From Sphaerolaimus hirsutus (Eukaryota > Nematoda > Chromadorea > Monhysterida > Sphaerolaimidae): a stretch of 64,000 nt of DNA. Below, piece after piece: positions 34,231-48,200 of this stretch. The position numbers were made by a program, and so were the translations under genes. The notes under the pieces were generated by a model that saw only the letters and a list, made by a program, of their open reading frames with translations, did not search any database and was not told where the DNA came from. The DNA lies in contig OZ038453.1 of assembly GCA_964036195.1 (NCBI GenBank), positions 23,088,352 to 23,152,351 of the forward strand, in the 5' to 3' direction. The first letter of the stretch is position 1; the number at the start of each line of letters is the position of its first letter.

Positions 34231-37200
34231 ATGCCCCATTCTCACTACCCAATAACCGTTGGGGGCGGAGCCAGCCAATCAGCAACTTCTAGCGTCGCCT
34301 CAACCCCCCAAAATGCCGGATCCGAATTTTCCAAAAGTGACGCCAGACGCTTAGCTGCCTTGCTAGATAATTTGGTCGATCGCAGAGCTTGGGATGATGT
34401 TTATAGCGCCTTGAAACATCAATTGGTCGCTCGACCGGGTGGGTTTTTTTTTTTTTTTTGGGGGGGGGGTTAGTGTGGGTGCTCCTTGAACGTTGGAAAA
34501 TGTCAACGACAATCTCGAATGTCCTGTTAAGAACGAATGTCGTGGATTTCTGTCAGGTTGTGTAAAATGACCTGTATTATGTCAATTTTTAGTTTTTTTC
34601 GCTGGTTGTTTGACATTTATCATTACATTTCACAGTGCACTTTACATGTTCTGGAGGTGGCCTTTGTGGGGTTTGGCGTCCAAAATACGTTCCCAGGGGT
34701 ATCCAGTGGGGGGTTCGCCCCTGTACGCTCCTGTGATCTACCGTGGTTCCTCGAAATACCCCCCGGCGGTGATTGTTTCGGCTAGGGCCCATTACGCATC
34801 AAAGCCCATTCCGCATGTAGACCCATTATAGACACATTATGCCTGCAGGGGTAAGAAAGGGGGGTGGGTAACACCACCCCAAACCGCCCAGCTATCTATC
34901 CATCCCTGGTGCAAATCTTTTGGCTACATTCCCTTGAACACCCGCAAATTGCCTAGCTATCTAGCTATCTGGAGCGCTTTTGAGCAATTTTACCAATTTT
35001 CACCAAAATTCCCTGATTTTCCTACTTCTTATAGATTTTCACCTTCAAAAAAAACTAGGTCATGCGTTTTATTACCTATTTTAAACATGCCAGGTATAAT
35101 TAAATGCGTTCCGGGTCAACATGCGGAATGGGTTTAGATGCAGAATAGTGCACTGCCGATTGTTTCAGCGTGGGTATTTCGAGGGGGGTTTATTATGACG
35201 ACTTAATTGAAAAATTACAATTTAAAAAATTTAATATAACTTTTTATTGATATTTATAAATCGAAAAACACAATTCAAAATCCAAAATCACCCACCACCC
35301 CGCAATTCACCCAGCCGCGTGCATTGGACCGCTATTGGAACGATACATCCAATGTGGCTCCGCCCACTGCGTGAACCTTTTGACATTGGTCAGGGAACCA
35401 GCGCACAGTGTCTGTTTTGGGAGGGGTTTGGGGTTTAAGTCGGTTTGGGGGTTTAAACAAGTTTTTTTTTAAACGTGGTTGTTGAACAACACTTTTTTGT
35501 GTTCCTTAGTCTTGGACTGAATCTGCGCACTGTAAGTGCAAAAATTGCAAAAATTTGTAGTATGCCGTGTAATAGTTTAGACCAATTTGTCTAATGCCAT
35601 GTGAAATTTCACTTACTTTTCTAATGTCACAATTATGACGATTGTCAGAAAAGTTTTATTTTACATCTTTATAATAGTATTTACATGCATAATTACCCAT
35701 AACTTTCATGACCCCTGACGAATTACTTGGGTACGGGACGTTCCCCGCGTGCGTGTTTTTATGCCGGATATATTTATTACGTAAAATATTTCGACAAAGA
35801 ATCAGTTTAAAAAACAAACAATTTTAAAAAACACCCTTCTATTCAGATGCTTCTCGACCGTTTAGTGGAAGCGATGCGACAAAATCCAATAGAGTGTCTC
35901 ACAATTTTGGGACACCTCCTACAGAGAAAACCTTCGTGGATTGCGTTGGTTTGCCAGCATCAAATTTTAAGAATTGTCACCAATTTGGCGGGACCCCATG
36001 CCGCTTCTGTTGGTTTTTATTGACGTGAATTATTTGTGTGTTCGAAAAGTAGTGGGACAGCGCTTTGAAAATGGCTGGGATATAGTAGGGGTTCCTTATT
36101 TCCCAATTTTGTGGCATTTTTTTGAATTTTCAGACATTTTTAAGAATTCGCTGAGAAATAGTACAAGATTCACTTGTTATCTATGGAAAATAATAAAATA
36201 TCGGGCGACTAAATTCTTTTCAGGGATTTTCATACGGTTTCGATGTGAAGACAATATTTAAGTTGAGAAAATCGATGAAATTGACAATATATAGGTTCGA
36301 TTTGGGGAACGTATTTAGGGTTCAAACTGGATTGACTTTTCGGGATCGGGATCGGGATTGTTTTTTTGAGATTTCGGTATCGGGGTCGGGATTGACCTTT
36401 CGGGATCGGGATCGGGATTGGCGTTTTTTCGGGATCGGGATTTAGGCCTAAAACAATTGGTTTTAATGGGGTTTTTTCCTGACATTTCCCAAAATGACCC
36501 AAAACACCAAAAACAATGGATGCCAGAAACATTGGATTAAATTGCCATTCAAAACAATGCTATGGATCTATTTAGGCACTGCGCAATGGGCTGCCTGGCA
36601 TTGTCATTCACACCACTGTCTACCATATGCATGTGTATTAACCTTAAACTTGGTAATGGGCACTGTATTGAGTCCATTTGTAGTGGTATCTATACCCATG
36701 GAACAGAGATATAGAGGGAGGTGGAGAAATACGCGCCTGCGCGCAAATTTTTTGTAAACTGCATGAAGGACGTACGCAGGGGGGCGGGGGGGGGCGGCCG
36801 CCCCCCCCCGTTCCCGGGCCGGACTCGAAAATTTGCCAGGAATGGCACTTTTCTAAAGCGATTTTGTAGGCACTTTCAAAAAATTTTGCGCGCAAGCGCG
36901 CAAATCACCATCCCATTGTTTAATGTGTATTTTCAGGAGCCTGAAAAGCATTAAAACTGTCCAACATGCGTATTAGTCCTATATATAGGTCTAAATCCAG
37001 GGCCGTATCCAGGGGGGCGGGGGGGGGGCTGCAGCCCCCCCCCCCTCCCGGGGTGAGGCCTAAAAAGTCCCGGAAAATGCTATTTTTCCTATACATTTTT
37101 CGAGGATTCTTCAAATTTTTGCGCGCAAGCGCGCAATTTCTTCCCCACACATTGTATTTTTAGCGGATCGGCCCCCGTAAACAAATATCCTTGAAAATGA

Positions 37201-40200
37201 ACACATTTTTGCGACTTTCGCTGCATATGTATGCATATTTACATCTATATAAAGCAGTTCCTGGCGCTGGCGCAACGCCAATAGCGCCATGGCGTGGCGC
37301 CTTGGTATGGCGCTAGCGCCAAAACACCTTTCCGTCCCTATATAGGGGAAAAATTTAGGGGGGGGGGGGCTGAGCCCCCCCCCCCCCCGCTCGCCGGCCC
37401 CCGTAAACAAGCAGCCCCCCCGCTCAAAAATCCTGGATACGTCCCTGTCTAAATCGGTACCTATAGAGTATACGTGGGCGCCAGCGCCAACGCCAATACT
37501 GCCATGGCGCTGGCGTTTACAAATGGCGCCAGCGCCAACGCCAATACTGCCATGGCGCTGGCGTCTACAAATGGCGCCAGCGCCATGGCTCCATTCCTCT
37601 CCTAAAGGGGAAAATTTTAGGGGGGCGCCCCCCCCCGTTCGCCGTGCTCGGTAAACAATCCGCACCCCCCGCTCAAAAATCCTGCGTACGTCTCTGAACT
37701 GCATACAAAATGGTTCTTTAAAACGGCTCCGCACCTGTACGCACAAACGCCCGGCGCGCACAAAATGAAAGTCCGGTACGCACAAACGCCCGGTATGCAC
37801 AAAACTGTAGCTGTGTGCGTGCCGCACAATGTGCGTGCCAGTCGTTATGTATTTGTATAAAATAAAAAAATAACATTGCCACCAATCTCACCGAGTGTTT
37901 GAGTGCATGTTGGGTGCATTCACGTGCAGGGACGTAGCCAGGATTTTTGAGCGGGGGGGGCGGATTGTATACGGCGCCCGGCGAACGGGGGGGGCGGCGC
38001 CCCCCCCCCCTAAAATTTGACCCCTGTGGTAAAGGAATGGCGCCTTGGCGCCAGCGCCATTCGTATGCGCCGCGCCATGGCGCCATTGGCGTTGGCAATG
38101 GCGCCAAATACCGCTGTACATGTATGTATTTTACATACATAGACTGCGACCGGGACAGATTTTGGGTGCTTTTTTGTCCCAAACTATGGGTATCAATGAA
38201 ATATACTGTAGGGCGACGAAATGCGCGCTTGCGCGCAAAATTTTTCCGATCTACCAACAAAATCGCTTTTCGGAAGTGTCATTTCTGGCATATTTTTGTG
38301 TCCGACCCGGGAAGGGGGGGGCGGCCGCCCCCCCCCCGCCCCCCCCCCTGGCTACGCCCTTGTTCACGTGTAATTCACGTGTATTCACGGTACGCACAGA
38401 GCATCATATTTGTGCGTACCGGACATTTGTGCGTGGCGGGCTCAATTTTGTGCGTGCCGGGCGTTTGTGCGTAGCAGGCCTGGCCATTTCTGGCACCTTT
38501 TGTGGCTGTGAATTTTTCCGGGATCGGGATCGGGATTGGGGCATTTTTTCGTGATTGGGATTGGGATTTTCAAAGTCTCTGAATCGGGATCGGGATTGGC
38601 TTTTTCAAATTTCGGGATCGGGATTGAGGTTTCGGGATCGGGGTCGGGACCGCAAAATCCCGAAATTTCTCGGGATTCGGGATCGGGATCCCGTTTGAAC
38701 CCTAAACGTATTTCCGGTTTGCGTTGTGCGCCGCCTTAAATAAGCTTCCAACGCATTTTAGTTTACCTGAATGGGTCACTGCTAACCTCCGTCAACTGCA
38801 GTTGACGGACACTTCATTCAGGTAAACTCAAAGCTTATTCATGAGTTATCGAGAAATTTCCATCGTAAACTAGTGCATGTAGAGCCACAAAGTGACACTC
38901 CCAAATTTCAGGCTTCGAAATCCCTACACAACTCCTGTGCGAACGCTTTTTCAGCACTTTGCATTTTGGCTGCACTGGTACCCCATTTCGCACTTTTAGA
39001 TCGCAGAAGTTTGGATGATACTTTAAATTCACTTTGGAGGGCCGGAGTGTTTTTGCACAGAGTTATGGCTGAGGTAAATTTGTCGTTTGGTTTGAGTTTG
39101 CATCGATATGGTTTTGCAAGGATTTTGTGAAGATTTATTAGAGCGGGTTTCAATGGACTGGGTTTCCGAATGGGTTTCAATTTGTGCGGGCTACTATTAC
39201 TTACAGGCCCCATCCCTGAATCGATTCTTATCTACCTAAGTGGAGTAAATTTTTCCGCAATTTTCGTCCAAGAGCTAATTTTTGCACCCTTTGTCAATTT
39301 TCACTTTCAAAATCGCTGATCATTTTGTTTTATTACCCATCTCAATGTGCGCATTTCCTTTTAACCCTATTTATATTTGCAAAATATTGTGCAAAATCGT
39401 AACTGCATGCAAGGAAAATCATTTATGGACTCACTCACAGAAAATATTTTGCATAGCCACTGGATAGGGTTCAAACGATATGACTTTTCGATATCGATAT
39501 TCGATATTCGATATTTTTTTCTGAAACTCGATATTCGATATCGATACGATATGGAACCTCGATATCGATATTCGATATACGATATTAAAAAATGGTCGAT
39601 ATTCGATATTCGATATTTTCGATATTCGATATTGCGATTTGCTTTTGCTATAGCAAGGCATATTTCAAGTGACATATTGTATTTTCATGTGGTTGCACAC
39701 ATGGTTAATCATCTCTCTACTTAAATGTGAATGGTACATACAAGTGATTTTAACAAGGTTTACATCACTCAAAAGTAGAACATGTAGAAAAAAAACATGA
39801 TGAATCAATGTGTATCAGACAAATAACAATTGGTAGATATTACAGTTTATACTGATAACCTGATTGCTAAGGGCATGTTGCAAAAAATAGAATATCAGCA
39901 TTTTCTGGCTTCAAATTTAGCCTCCAACGAAAATGCCATTATAAGTACTGTACTTTAACTCATCTAATACAATTCTCAGATCAGATCAAGCACATCAGAT
40001 CAATCATAAATATCTCAAAATGAAAATGATAACTTTTTTTGGGACACAATATAGGTTCAATATATCGAAAAAATGGTCGATATTCGATATCGATTTCGAT
40101 ATTTTTTCAAAATTTTCGATATCGATATTCGATATTTTTTCAAAATTTTCGATATCGATATTCAATATTCGATATTAAAAAATGGTCGATATCCGATATT

Positions 40201-42218
40201 CGATATTCGATACGATATATCGTTTGCACCCTACCACTGGACACATTTTTTCTTTAAAAACAACGCAGCCACATCTAACTGGACTCGCAAATGCCGCTGA
40301 GCGAATAAAATTTGCATTCACGGTTTTGTTCCAACGGTTATATGTGGTCTACCTAGGGTTGGCCGATGTTTTTTTTTAAACGTTTTTTATTAAAAAAAAA
40401 CGTTTTTTTTTAAAAAAAAACATGACGTCCGAAATGTTTTTTTTTAAAAAAAAACATCGACCGAAATTTTTAGTACTAAGCACTAGGTATTTTGCAAAAA
40501 TTTTGCGCGCAAGCGCGCAATTTCACACACAAATTGACATTGGTGGTTGTTTTCATTGGTTTTGTGGCATTTTTAGTATCAAAGTATCCATCTCTATGTG
40601 CTACCATGGGTTAATAAGCCATCATATGTTGCTGTAGTTATATAATATTGAGGTAATGTGCTTCCATGTACCTCCACAGTGTGTAACATCACTCCCAAAG
40701 TAACACCCTCCTTTTTTAACCTTGTTTCATCACTATTCCGTGCGAAACTTTACCTGAAGTCACGAACATTCGACTATAAGGCGATATACGAACGATATGT
40801 TGACGAAAAATGGATATTTTTGACACAAATCACCACTTATAATGCTATCCCATGGCTCAACAGCCATTATATGGTCATATATAACATCACAGAGTATTGC
40901 AACTGTCTGATATACCTATATATGTTGACACAAGGTCATATCTGGGAGCTTTTAAAAAAAAACGTTTTTTATTAAAAAAAAACGTTTTTTTTTAAAAAAA
41001 AACGTTTTTTTTTAAAAAAAAACATCGAGTTAAAAAAAAACGTTTTTTTTCCAACCCTAGGTCTACCCGTGCAATATGCTCTCATTTTTCAGGTGAATTT
41101 ATTTTTGATTTTTTTCTTTTTTTCTTTTTCAATGGAGTACCTAGTTGAGTGCCAGTGAACTATACATGTATTAGTAAACTCAGTAATCAACTTTGAATGG
41201 CGTGTGAGTTTACTGAAATTAGGTGTTTGTCAACTACAGTTGACGGAGATTGAAAAATAACTCGTTGCAGTTAACTCAAATGTATTCATGGTTGATTTAC
41301 GAGTTTTCTAAATTTTCAAATAAATTTGAAAACGCAAACGAAGTGTTCTTAAAACACACATTAAAGGTCATTTTTGATATCTAATGAATATTTCCTTCGC
41401 AGGCGTAAATTGACTCAAAATTTCACGCCAAATTCCAGTGCGGGAGAAATTCGCACCAGTCATTCTGCTATTAATCAACATTTCGGCTTTGACATCCAGC
41501 AACAAGTTTCAAATTCCAATGAAAATGGATTTCAAGGGAACTTAGCCGTCGATTTTGGGGTTGAAGCGCTTTTTATCAACGTTTTTCAGCCGATTTTGGG
41601 CACTTTAAAAGTCCACCCGCACATGTTTTTGTATTCTAAAGAGGCGGAGTTTAGGAGAGATCGGTTTGTGACTATTTATTGTGTTTTTTTGGTGAAATTT
41701 GGCAAATTTGGTACAATTCATTTGGTACAATGTCACAAAATCATAACTGTCAGAATAAGTTTTTAAAGCAGTACACTTTTTAAGCTGTTAGTGGTTACAC
41801 TGGTAATCGACCATAACCTAAATATCTTAATAAATAGCCAAATTTTTTAATTTAAAGTTTTTTAGCAAAATAGTCATTGGTTTCACTGGGTGAAAAAAAG
41901 CACAAATTATCACATGACATGATTCATCGAATTATGGTAGTATTCTATGCAAAGAACTGTATGCGTTCCAGAGAATAGTAAATTAACACCTTTTACATCC
42001 TTAAAACATCTCCCACTTTCTACCAATTTCTTCGCAGATGGGTCAACAAGGAAATCCATGATATTATCGCGGAATGTTCAAGTTTGATCATAAGTCCAGA
42101 AAATGAGAATTTTGGCCCGATGCCAATGCAAAACTATGACCAAAATTTTGCCGAGCCTTTTGACACATGTTGTGGTGTTGTTTCTGACAGAGTTTTTCAA
42201 CCATTGGATGCCACTGTT
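34231..42218 (+). CDS. TSC1: TSC1 exons 1-7: N-terminal hamartin core (HEAT-like helical region)
   Basis: The start ATG at 34231 opens a Ser/Thr-rich leader. A helix follows containing ARRLAALLDNLVDRRAWDDV, which parallels the human start around GELLAMLDSPMLGVRDDV. Exon 2 reads LERYIQCGSAHCVNLLTLVR (human [20 protein letters not shown]). Exon 3 reads LLDRLVEAMRQNPIECLTIL and LLQRKPSW (human LLDRINEY, IRLQPSW). Exon 4 is a hydrophobic helical repeat. Exon 5 reads RLYVVYPCNMLSFFR (human RLYGMYPCNFVSFLR). Exons 6-7 give LKVHPHMF and RWVNKEIHDIIAECSSL (human VRIHPELV and RRWKRLETHDVVIECAKI). Exon 6 has an insertion of about 45 polar residues relative to human. The exon 2 donor (GTCTGT) is weak but is the only one that keeps phase. 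Confidence 0.85.
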
Positions 42219-45200
42219 GTTAGTATGAGTTGACTGTTTTCGGTTAAAATATGTTCCAGTGACTTGACACTGTGCATGCACGGGTAGTTATGTTCTACAT
42301 TGGCAGTGTGCCAATGCCAACTAAGTCCTGCAGAGTGATGAGAAAATATGTTGCTTTAAAAATCTAAATGTAAAATGTTTTGAAAATCTAGAATTTTACC
42401 CTTTGTTTACAATATTTTCCCGAAAAATCTAGTTCCCTATTTCCCCAAAAATCAAGATTCCCACTTCCCCCCCCCCCAAAAAAAACAACATTTTTTCCCA
42501 GCGCGCCGACTCGAAACTTTACGAACAGCCCAAACAAAGTGCCTCTGAAACGATCGGCTTATCTACACCGCCGAGGGAAAATGCAGAAAGCAGCCCCTTG
42601 ATTTCTGAGATGAGCGAAAAGTCCGTGGACACTCGAAAATTGTCGGGAGGGAGGAAAAAGTTTGGGGAGTTTAGTGGAGATAATTTTCCTGGGTTTGTCG
42701 CTTTGTGTAGTTTGGGGGAATGTTTGGAAGTTATTTTTGGGGTTGGCGTGCGTTTTTTAACATTTTTCAACCGTTTTTTAAAACGTCTTTAAAAACGTCG
42801 TTTTTCACCCCTAGTTTGTTACGATATCCCTTCGTATTAGCGATTTACTATCTACTCATATGAAGCCCCGCAGTGGTCTAAATTCAGTAAACCCCTGATT
42901 AGGGTTCAAACGGGTTCCCGATCCCTAATCCCGAAAAAATTCGGGATTTTGTGGTCCCGATCCCGAAACTTCAATCCCGATCCCGAAATTTGAAAAAGCC
43001 AATCCCGATCCCGATCCTGATCCCGAGATTTTGAAAATCCCAATCACGACCCCGAAAAAATTTACAGACACAAAAGGTGCCAGTAATGGCACTTTTAAAG
43101 GACCATTTTGTATGCAGTTTGCAAAAAATTTGCGTGCAAGCGCGCATTTCCCCACCTCCCTCTATACCTATGTTGCGAGGGCATGGACACCAGTACAAAT
43201 GGACTCAATACAGTGGTTATTACGATAGGTTAAGGTTGATACACATGCATGCATATATGGGGAGTTCCGTTCCAAAAGTTCACAAGCGCCAAATCCAGAA
43301 AAATCGAGTTACGCGTGGGTTTGACCTCCACGTATAGTTTTTCACATTTTAGAAAAAAATCAGCGTTATAGTCCATATCGTTCCCGAGATACAGTGGTAA
43401 CGATTTTCAAACAAATCGCAATTTTCACATCGAAAGTTCACATATCCATGACCAGTCCCCTATGAAAAACAGAACTTTCACATCGAAAATGCATAAATCC
43501 ATCTCAGACAGCCGGAGTTTCATATCGGAAATGCATATATCCAAAAATTAGTTTCATTTCCAAAAGTGCACGTGTGCTTCGGATCGGCCGCGAAGAGCCG
43601 GCCGGAATTCCCATACAAAAAAAGTTTCATTTCCAAAAGTACTCACGTGAATTTCGAAATCTATTTTGCACTTGATATCGAATACGCGTGTATATATTGA
43701 TCTGAAAATTTAGGTAGGGGTACTTTTACACACGGGCTTTGCAGTGGTATAATTGGTTTTTGCCTACGATGCACCGTTAAGAAGTAATTTAACTTTAATT
43801 TTCAAATGTACAGATTTGTTCCCAATTTTAGGTGATTTCTAAAATATGACATAACTCCCTAAATATTTGCCGGCCGACAAAAGTTGTAAATACAAAACTT
43901 GTAGAGAAATGTCCGATTTATCTGAAAAGTGCAGGGTAATCTTGGTCGCCTAAACATGGCGCCGTCGGGCCATCGCCAAACTTTAAAACGCGATTTTGAA
44001 AAATTGAAAATTGTGGATATATGCGTTTTTGGAATGAAAGTCCCCATATGGTAGACAGTGGTGTGAATGACAACCAGGGGTCTCCAGGATTTTGGCCCTC
44101 GCGGGGGCTGGATAGATAGCAAATCGCTCCTCCGGAGGGATAGATAGCTGGAAAATTTTTCTGGGGGGGCTTGGGGGGGGGGCTCGCGGGGGCAAAATAT
44201 TTAGGCTTGTTCAGTGCATAGAAGGAGAAAAAATCGCTGGTAATTGGTTAAAAGTGGCTAAAAGTAGGTTTAAAATGGCTAAAAACAGGCATATAACCAT
44301 GCATATAGCTGGAGAGCACGATTTTGAAGGTGAAAAACTATAAAAAGGTGCGAAAATTAGTGATTTTGAGCGAAAATTGGGGGAAAATTTCTCAAAAACC
44401 ACTCCAGATAGATAGATAGCTGAGCGATTTGGGGGGGGGGGGGTCTTTGGGGGTAGTAGCCAAAAATTTTGCCTCGGGATAGATAGATAGCTGAGCGGCC
44501 TCCGGGATAGATAGATAGCTGGCGGATTTGGGGGGGGGCAGCCCCCCCCCACCCCCCTAGGAGACCCCTGATGACAACGCCAGGCAGCCCATTGCGCAGT
44601 GCCTAAATGAATCTATAGCATTGTTTTGGATGCCAATTTTATCCAACGTTTCTGGCATTCATTGTTTTTGGGTGTTTTGGGACAATTTGCAAAATATGAG
44701 GGAAAAAACCCCTGAAAACCAATTGTTTAGGCCTAAATCACGATCCCGAAAACAACGCCAATCCCGATCCCGAAAGGTCAATCCCGATCCCGATCCCGAA
44801 ATTTCAAAAAGCCAATCCCGATCCCGAAATCTTAAAAAAAAATCCCGATCCCGAAAAGTCAATCCCGCTTGAACCCTACCCCTGATGTCGATAATGTCAA
44901 TAAAAAATGACATTATAAATCACAGCCACATCTCAAATACGGCCGGGCCGCAATTGGACACTAACGCGCCAAATTCCAAAACGTCTCTGCAAGCGGATAG
45001 ACAGCGCTATGGAAGCGGCACCAGTTCAATAAAGGCTACATTTGCCGCACTTTTTGACAAGACACAAAGGGGTGCAAAAGGGGGTTAGGTTGGGGGTCAA
45101 CTAATGGGGGTGCTCATATATTATTTGGGTGGGGTAATTTTGACTGCTTTCGACGGGTTTCTTTCAATCTAACATTTTGACGGATTTTGCAAACGAATTG

Positions 45201-48200
45201 CGCACACAATTTTGAATTTCTACATGATTATTGATACACAGATGAATGAAAAATGTTGAACTAGCATTGAACGACATAACAAACATTTGCATGGTCCCGG
45301 GGTGGCACACTTTACACTATGACATTAGCTAATGTTGAAGTTTTAACTGCTAAAAAATGTATTTCACCGCACTTTTCGAATCAAAAATAGCAACGGTTTG
45401 GCATGTAATCAATCACTGACCGCACTTCACAGGAGCAAAAACATCCACAGGGAATGCAGCCCAAAATTATCCCGAATATCCCCATACAATGTTCACATCG
45501 AGTTGTAACACCGCCGTGCAAAAAAGTTTGGATGCGCACAGCACTGCTCAAGTTGATTCGGACAATTCTAGTCAAATTTTCGTGTCTGGCAAGCTGCCAA
45601 GATCTTCCAGTGTTTCTTCAAAACGAAGGAAGACTTTCAATTTCGGCAGACAGCAGAGTACTTTGAGCAGGACCAGTTGTGAAACCAGGCAGTTTTCGTT
45701 TGCTGGTGCGTCGTGTTTTTTAAAAAATATTGAAGTTTTTAAATGTTTTTTACTTATTTTGCATAACAATGCATTTTTGTGAACGAACAACTGATTCGTG
45801 ACGTCATCAAAAATGAAAAAAATTGTTGGGTAAAATAAAAACGGTTTCAAACATGAAACATTGTAGTTTGTACTCGACTCCGCCCAGGCGTTTAGTGGAT
45901 TTCGACCCCTCCGAGGATTCATATAATTAGCAAATCGCTTCTCCGGAGGGATAGATAGCTGAAAAAATTTTTGGGGTGGGGGGTTCCCGGGGGTTCAATA
46001 TATAGGCTTTTCCAAGGTATAGAAGGAAAAAAAATCGCTAAAAGTAGGTGAAAAACAGCTCAAAATAGGTATATAAGGCACATATAGTGTACAAAATAGC
46101 TGAAAATAAACAAACATATGAACTAGCGATTTTGGAGGGGAAAGACTAGAAAAAGGTATGAAAGTTAGCGATTTTGAGTGAATATCGGCGTGAAATTTCT
46201 CAAAAAATCGCTCCAGATAGATAGATAGCTGGCCGATTTGGGGGGTAACCCCCCCCCCCCCCCTCCATACTGAACCCGTGACTCCGCTTTTTTCAACATA
46301 GTATTTTTTCTGAAAGTGCGTGCATAAGTAACCAGCTCGCAATTTAGGGCCCACACACGCTAGTTGACATCGCAAATTCGTGTCAACTCAGTGTCAATTA
46401 AATAACACAAAAAAAATTGTTAGAAGCATCACATTTAAACTAAACAATGAAAATCAAGTGTCATGGTGTAAACTTAACTATGCTCTATCAGATAGGAAAG
46501 TCGAAATCGCATAATTCACTAAAATTTAGTTGACACGAATTCAGTTGACATCCAGCTTGTGTGGCGCCTTATCGACTTAGACATAAGTAACTTCGGATGC
46601 ATACTTTGCGGTCAACCGAGTATACGTTTCTTCTTATTTTCCTCATTTTATGTCCCCATTTTTCCGCAGGTCTGGAACGTTCTCGTTCCTCACAAATCAG
46701 CAGTAATTCACTTCTGACTAATCAACAATTTCCTTCGGATTTCGCAAGTGGCCTTGAGCATCAGGGAAATGTCACTGTGATAGCTGTGGATAAACCGGTC
46801 ATTAAGGAAAATGGTTTGTTTTTTTAAGGATTATTTTTTGGTTTTGATTTTGTCTTTTTAAGGCGCTGTTCAGACCAAAATTTTGATTTTTGATTATTGT
46901 TTTGGAATGAAAATTAAATATTTTTTTCCGAAATAAAAGGGTTTTTTTTTCAAGGGTGGAATTCAAAAGGGCGGAATTAAAAACGGGGGCGGAATCCAAA
47001 AACGTTCGAACTGCCCTTGATTTCAATTCCGCATATGAAACGTTCGAACACTTTGCACGATGGCGGAATTGTCCCGGATTGTGCATGGGTGGAATTATTT
47101 CAGACAGGTAGGGAAGTGCAAAATGTCTGAACCGCCCTTGGAATTCCACCTTGGTGGAACGCAAAAACATCCGAACCGCCCTTGACAATTTTGAGTTTGC
47201 AGTGCGCCATCTAGGCAAGAAAACATTGGGACACTTTCTAGAGGGTGGAATTCAGTTTCGGTTTACACAAATATGCCACACGGTGAACTTCAATATCTTT
47301 TAAACAAGTGGATATCATTAAAAAATTTCTTTATTCATTTTTGAAGACAAAGCCTACATCTACCTATAAAAATTTTTTCACAAATATATTTGGTAAGATA
47401 AATAAGATGTGCTTCTCATAACAACCTTCTCTAAAGGGCGTATCTATTAAGTCAAGGGTGGAATTGAAAGTGTCCCACTGTTTTTGAAACGTTTTGTTAT
47501 GATATGCAAATGGACAAAAACTGTGAATTCATCCGGATTCGTGTGAATTTCATCCGAATGCCCTAAAAATGCCACATTTTTCCTAAATAAAAATGTTCGA
47601 ACCGCCCTTGGAGTTCTGCCTTGGTGGAACTAAAAAACGTTCGAACCGCCCTTGAAAATTTTGAGTGTGCGGTGCGCCAATTTGATATGGACTCGGTTGG
47701 TTGGGCAATCCAGGACAAGTGTCGGGCACAAGTTCGTACCGATTACAGAAATGGATTTTTGAGCGGGGGGGGCTGCTTGTTTACGGAGGCCGGCGAACGG
47801 GGGGCTCCAGCCCCCCCCCCCCGCCCCCCTGAATACGGCCCTGATGTGCGGTGAATTGGTATTTATGAGAATACGACTTTTTTGATAATTGTGTGTATAT
47901 CAATTATCCGTATTGTATTGACTTTCAATAATCCGTATTGTAACTAGGGTTGGAAAAAAAACGTTTTTTTTAAAAAGCTCCCAGATATGACCTTGTGTCA
48001 ACATATATAGGTATATCAGACAGTGGCAATACTATGTGATGTTATATATGACCATATAATGGCTGTGGAGCCATGGGATAGCATTATAAGTGGTGATTTG
48101 TGTCAAAAATATCCATTTTTCGTCGACATATTGTTCGTAGATCGCCTTATAGTCGAATGTTCGTGACTTCAGGTAAAGTTTGGCACGGAATAGTGATCAA

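Larger units (their letters stand above)
36316..38704. mobile_element. TAGGGTTCAAAC/GGGATC element, 2.4 kb with nested insertions
   Basis: Perfect duplications AACGTATT (36308-36315 and 38705-38712) flank TAGGGTTCAAACTGGATTGA and GGATCCCGTTTGAACCCTA. Sub-terminal arrays of CGGGATCGGGATTGG lie at both ends. Within TSC1 intron 3. It hosts the elements at 36765-37696, 36998-37447 and 37927-38362. Confidence 0.9.

Noticed and set aside
37111..37827. 238-codon minus-strand open frame
   Set aside because: It spans several transposon termini, GCGCCA repeats and C runs inside a nested element; composition is repeat-driven.
40354..41059. Reading the TSC1 exon 5 insertion as a sequencing or assembly error
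   Set aside because: It has proper inverted termini, a perfect 8-bp duplication and sister copies elsewhere, so it is a genuine insertion, whether fixed or allelic.
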